In this document: in pieces, positions 60,913 to 64,000 of the stretch
How the letters are laid out: every line of letters begins with the position of its first letter
Numbering within the stretch: the first letter of the stretch is position 1
Source of the DNA: Agelaius tricolor
Taxonomy: Eukaryota; Chordata; Aves; Passeriformes; Icteridae
Reading direction: 5' to 3'
DNA: 64,000 bases
Assembly (NCBI GenBank): GCA_023055355.1
Contig: JALJCS010000001.1
Coordinates: 55,557,381-55,621,380 of the forward strand
Translations under genes and position numbers: made by a program
The notes under the pieces: generated by a model
The model's database searches: none
What the model was told of the DNA's origin: nothing
Seen by the model: the letters and a program-made list of their open reading frames with translations, nothing else

Positions 60913-63900
60913 GTATGCTCCTAACTGGTTTCAGTGTGTAACTACCTTGTGTTCTTCACAGTTTTTGCTTGGCCAAATTTTTGATTTTTGCCAGCTATTT
61001 TCTTTCTTTTGAACTGCCATCTTGGGTCTGCCTACTGCCTGAGCTCAGAGAAACCACATTGTCATGACACAGAGTAACCACAGGAAAAGAAAAAATGGTG
61101 AGAAACAGCGTGAGTGAGAGACACTAGGTGATCTTGGGAGAGGTGTGTAACTACTTTCTGGCAGTTTGCTGGCTTGCTAAGCCTACCAAGCGTGAAGAGG
61201 ACCAGCTGTGCTGCTCTGGGTTTTGAGCTGGTGAGTTATATCACAGGAGTTGTGCTGCAGCGTGGCAGCTGCAGGCCCAGGGATAACTTGTGCTCTGCAG
61301 ACCCATCCCTACTGTGTCTCCTCCAGTCTGGGGGGTTTCAACAATTGCAGTGTTGGGGGTTGAGGGGATGGTACTGCTATTCTGGAGCTTACAATTTGTT
61401 TTGGAGCCAAGCCGAAGTTCATTACAGAATGAAAAACTTTAAAACTCCTAAACAATTTATTTATTGTCCTAATTTGTACACCGACCTACTATAACTCTTT
61501 GCCGGGAGGATACCAGCACTCAAATCACAAATCTGGGCAGAGGGGCTGGTTTAGAATGAGAAGTGCTCTGGGTAATATTATGTTACCAAACCAGGAATGG
61601 ACTGTAACCTGAGGAATATGTGAGGAATATCTGGGCTTTTAAGTCTCCATTTTTAGAGTATTGGTACCCAGCGCTCTTTTTGGAATTGCTGAGCTTGTGA
61701 AGGAAGTGTCATTATGAAGAAGAAGCTGTTGGTATTGGCAGTTGTATGAAACTGAGGTGATGCAGCCTGTTTTGTCTAAGCAATGAAGTTCCTCTCTGCA
61801 TCCGTTCTGCTTTACCACAAAATTCAAGATTGTGGTTTATGTCCAGGCTTGGGACATGTCACTACATTATTGAATAATTTGATCTGGCTCCAATTATGGT
61901 CTACCATTAAAAGCAGCTTTGGGATTGGTAAACACTGATGCTGCTGATTTCTGGAGAATTCAGCAAATCTCATCAGTTTCTTTGTTTTTAGGTCACATTT
62001 GTTTCTTGTCAGGAAACTTGTTAACTTCCACACCATCTAATTCTTCCTGCCTGCATCCTGTTTGAAGCCACCTTTATCAAAACATTTTAGGATAAAGGGC
62101 TGTATTGAATATTAGGTTGTATAGCAAGAACTGCAAGATACTTGTACTCAGGGATGAAGTCTGCAAATATATTGTCCATCTTTTCATGAAGGGAAGAGTT
62201 CAATGGAAAGTGGAAATGGCCAAAATTTTTTACAACAAACCAATTTTTTTAAACCTCAATAAAACATGATACTGGTTGTATTGGTTGAATCAAGAATTAT
62301 GAAGCAATAAAAAAGGAGTTATTCCACTAATTTTAATATTTTAAAAAAATGTCCAAAAGATAAAAAAAAATCCACTCAATAACCTCTGCAACAGGTTATC
62401 TAATAACTTTGCAATAGCATAATATAGCCAATATTTCTTCAGCTTTTAAGGATAGCCACCTGTTTTCCCCTCAGGAAAAGGCCTTCTGATTCCAGTGTCA
62501 AACACCTCCTTTCTTTTCATGCATGTTTTGTCACAGGTGCTCCAGCCACTGCCTTCAGTGTGGGTGCAGCACCCACTGGTGCCTGGGTGGACACATCCTT
62601 ACAGAAACATTGCTATGTTTCATAAAAAACACTGTCACTACCCACAGTCACTTCTGTTCCTGCTGACCAGTTCCTCTTCTCTGCATCACACAATTCTTCA
62701 GAATATTGGCTCTTTTTATGGCATTTCTTGTGTATTCAGATACTTTCTGTGCATTTTAACACAGGCCCCCTGTTTCTGACACTCTGTAAGAGTGTCAGAA
62801 ACAGCTGTTGAGCCTTTTTCAGTTCTTCTGTGTGCCTAAAATGGGAGCTGTAGAAAGCATAGCTTGTTACTGAGTTACTCAAAAAGGCATTAGTAGAGTC
62901 TTAGAATTCAGTATAGGCCTTATTGCAGCCAGTTTCAGTTCTTTATGCTTAGATGTGCCAGCATATATTTCCAGTAAACAGAACAGCATCTATGCTATTC
63001 AAAACCCTACAATTCTGCAAAGAGTACAGGGAGAAAAAATAATGAACTCCTTTAAGTTTCTCTTTGTTAATATGTTAGAAAATTCTCTCTCATGCACAAA
63101 ATTCTTCTCTCTTATAACTTTATTCCCCTCACGCTGTGCTTGTTAACACCCACCCTCCCCCCTCAATCACATGCAGAAAAATAAAGCATGTGGTTATTAA
63201 ATGAGTTAATTTTAGATGAAATAATTTCAGGTGACGGTCCAGAGACCATGCTAACAAACTGCTTTCTAGTGGTGTGAGCTCCTGAAGTCGAGCTCTGATG
63301 AGGAATCAGAGCTGGACATAAGCAACCCTGCTCTTTGGGGCAGAGCTGGACAGAAGCTCTTGGACAGCACAGGCTGCTGAGTGCTTGTGGCCAGCAAAGG
63401 GCAGCCCTGGATCCCATGGACACCACAGGGGCAGCCTCTTGTCTGGCACTCAAGTTGTCCTCATCAGGCTCTGACTTTGTCTTTGAAAACTCCCATGTCC
63501 CCAGCTCAGTGGGGATCTTGTCCAATGTTTACTATTGCCAGGTCCTGGGGATAAGAACCAGCAACATTCTGCCTCCCTTGTTCTGTGTCTTTTATCATTT
63601 TATCAATGATTATCACTTCTTCAATCCACCTTTAAACAAATTTGTGGAAAATGTTTTCACCTGCTGCACAGATAGTTGAAAGAAATAACAGGATGACTGC
63701 CTCTGCCACATGTCCATGAGTTCAAACTCCTACGAGTTTGTTACAAAAAAAAAAAAAATATAGAAAAAGACAAGTAGGGTATTCCTAGAGTACTCCTAGA
63801 GTACTGTGTTTACTTTTGGTATTACTTCTTCATATGTACTGCCATGCTGTATGGTGTGTCTATATGAGACACCATGTGTGACACAAGACTCCCACAAGGC

Positions 63901-63955
63901 TGCTCTATAGTTTCCAAAGCATTATATGAACAATCTTTTTATTCCAAAATTGCAG
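60913..63955 (+). other. IPCEF1: IPCEF1 intron (3.0 kb, if the next exon is real)
   Basis: Begins at donor GTATGC. No further IPCEF1 peptide was found before 63,956, so the intron is at least this long. It contains the perfect inverted repeat at 62770-62804 and a GC-richer patch at 63.2-63.5 kb with frames on both strands that resemble nothing known. Confidence 0.65.
62770..62804 (+). repeat. Perfect inverted repeat: 16-bp arms, 3-nt loop
   Basis: CTGTTTCTGACACTCT (62770-62785) and its exact reverse complement AGAGTGTCAGAAACAG (62789-62804) surround GTA. In RNA or single-stranded DNA this would form a 16-bp hairpin. It is shorter than a typical microRNA precursor stem and the next flanking pair does not match. 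A short templated duplication during replication is a likely origin. Confidence 0.9.
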
Positions 63956-64000
63956 CCAAAGCCCCAGTGCCTGTTGCTAGCTCCAGGAAAACTTACTGGT
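63956..64000 (+). CDS. IPCEF1: Possible partial IPCEF1 exon, cut by window end
   Basis: After ATCTTTTTATTCCAAAATTGCAG, the last 45 bases are open in the frame set by the previous exon. The split codon becomes alanine and the peptide reads AKAPVPVASSRKTYW before the window ends. Mammalian IPCEF1 at this point goes to a CYSESEQ-type acidic segment, while the related CNKSR2 has an YWSES stretch, so the terminal YW may lead into the same acidic block. Phase and acceptor are right, but the peptide before YW is not one I recognise. It could be a lineage-specific exon or a chance match. Confidence 0.45.

Noticed and set aside
62770..62804. Hairpin as a bacterial-type terminator
   Set aside because: The window is vertebrate nuclear DNA, and no U tract directly follows the stem.
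63163..63679. Overlapping frames of 114-120 codons on both strands
   Set aside because: A GC-richer patch lowers stop frequency; the peptides resemble nothing known, and they lie in the IPCEF1 intron without fitting splice phases.
1..64000. CRISPR array, operon, phage or plasmid system
   Set aside because: No regularly spaced repeats, no clustered prokaryotic genes or ribosome-binding sites; intron-exon structure and CR1 repeats show an avian genome.

Overview
This is vertebrate nuclear DNA, almost certainly from a bird. The evidence is AT-rich, CpG-poor sequence with small exons separated by kilobase introns, and interspersed repeats that are mainly chicken-repeat-1 (CR1) LINEs, including the bird-type 3' end made of imperfect 8-bp ATTCTRTG-like units. 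There are no bacterial-style genes, operons, CRISPR arrays or rRNA genes. Most open frames over 60 codons are chance frames in non-coding DNA or relics of CR1.

The one gene recognised with confidence lies on the + strand at the right end, from 48,887 to the window edge. Five well-supported coding exons (48887-48923, 49591-49760, 56639-56712, 57835-57906, 60851-60912) and one possible partial exon (63956-64000) join in a consistent reading frame. They encode the N-terminal pleckstrin-homology (PH) domain of IPCEF1, the interactor of cytohesin exchange factors, which is related to the C-terminal half of CNK scaffold proteins. The first exon and promoter were not found. No CpG island is visible, so the gene probably starts upstream of the window or at an exon I could not identify.

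From 1 to 48,886 the sequence is non-coding, either intergenic or a long 5' intron. It holds an old CR1 3' end (about 7.2-7.5 kb), an orphan exon-like segment at 11,477-11,552 whose phase fits the IPCEF1 exons, a probable LTR (18.45-19.1 kb), a long reverse-strand CR1 ORF2 relic (20.8-22.74 kb), a tRNA-like or SINE-like scrap (23.2-23.3 kb), another reverse-strand CR1 3' end (25.0-25.5 kb), and a composite forward CR1 (43.8-45.5 kb). In that composite copy ORF1 is joined to ORF2 by an internal deletion, and a younger CR1 tail is nested in it.

I found no new multi-gene system. The observations most worth checking are the orphan exon candidate, the alternative CNK2-like sequence in the final partial exon, the CR1 deletion/nesting structure, and a perfect 16-bp inverted repeat with a 3-nt loop at 62.77 kb.
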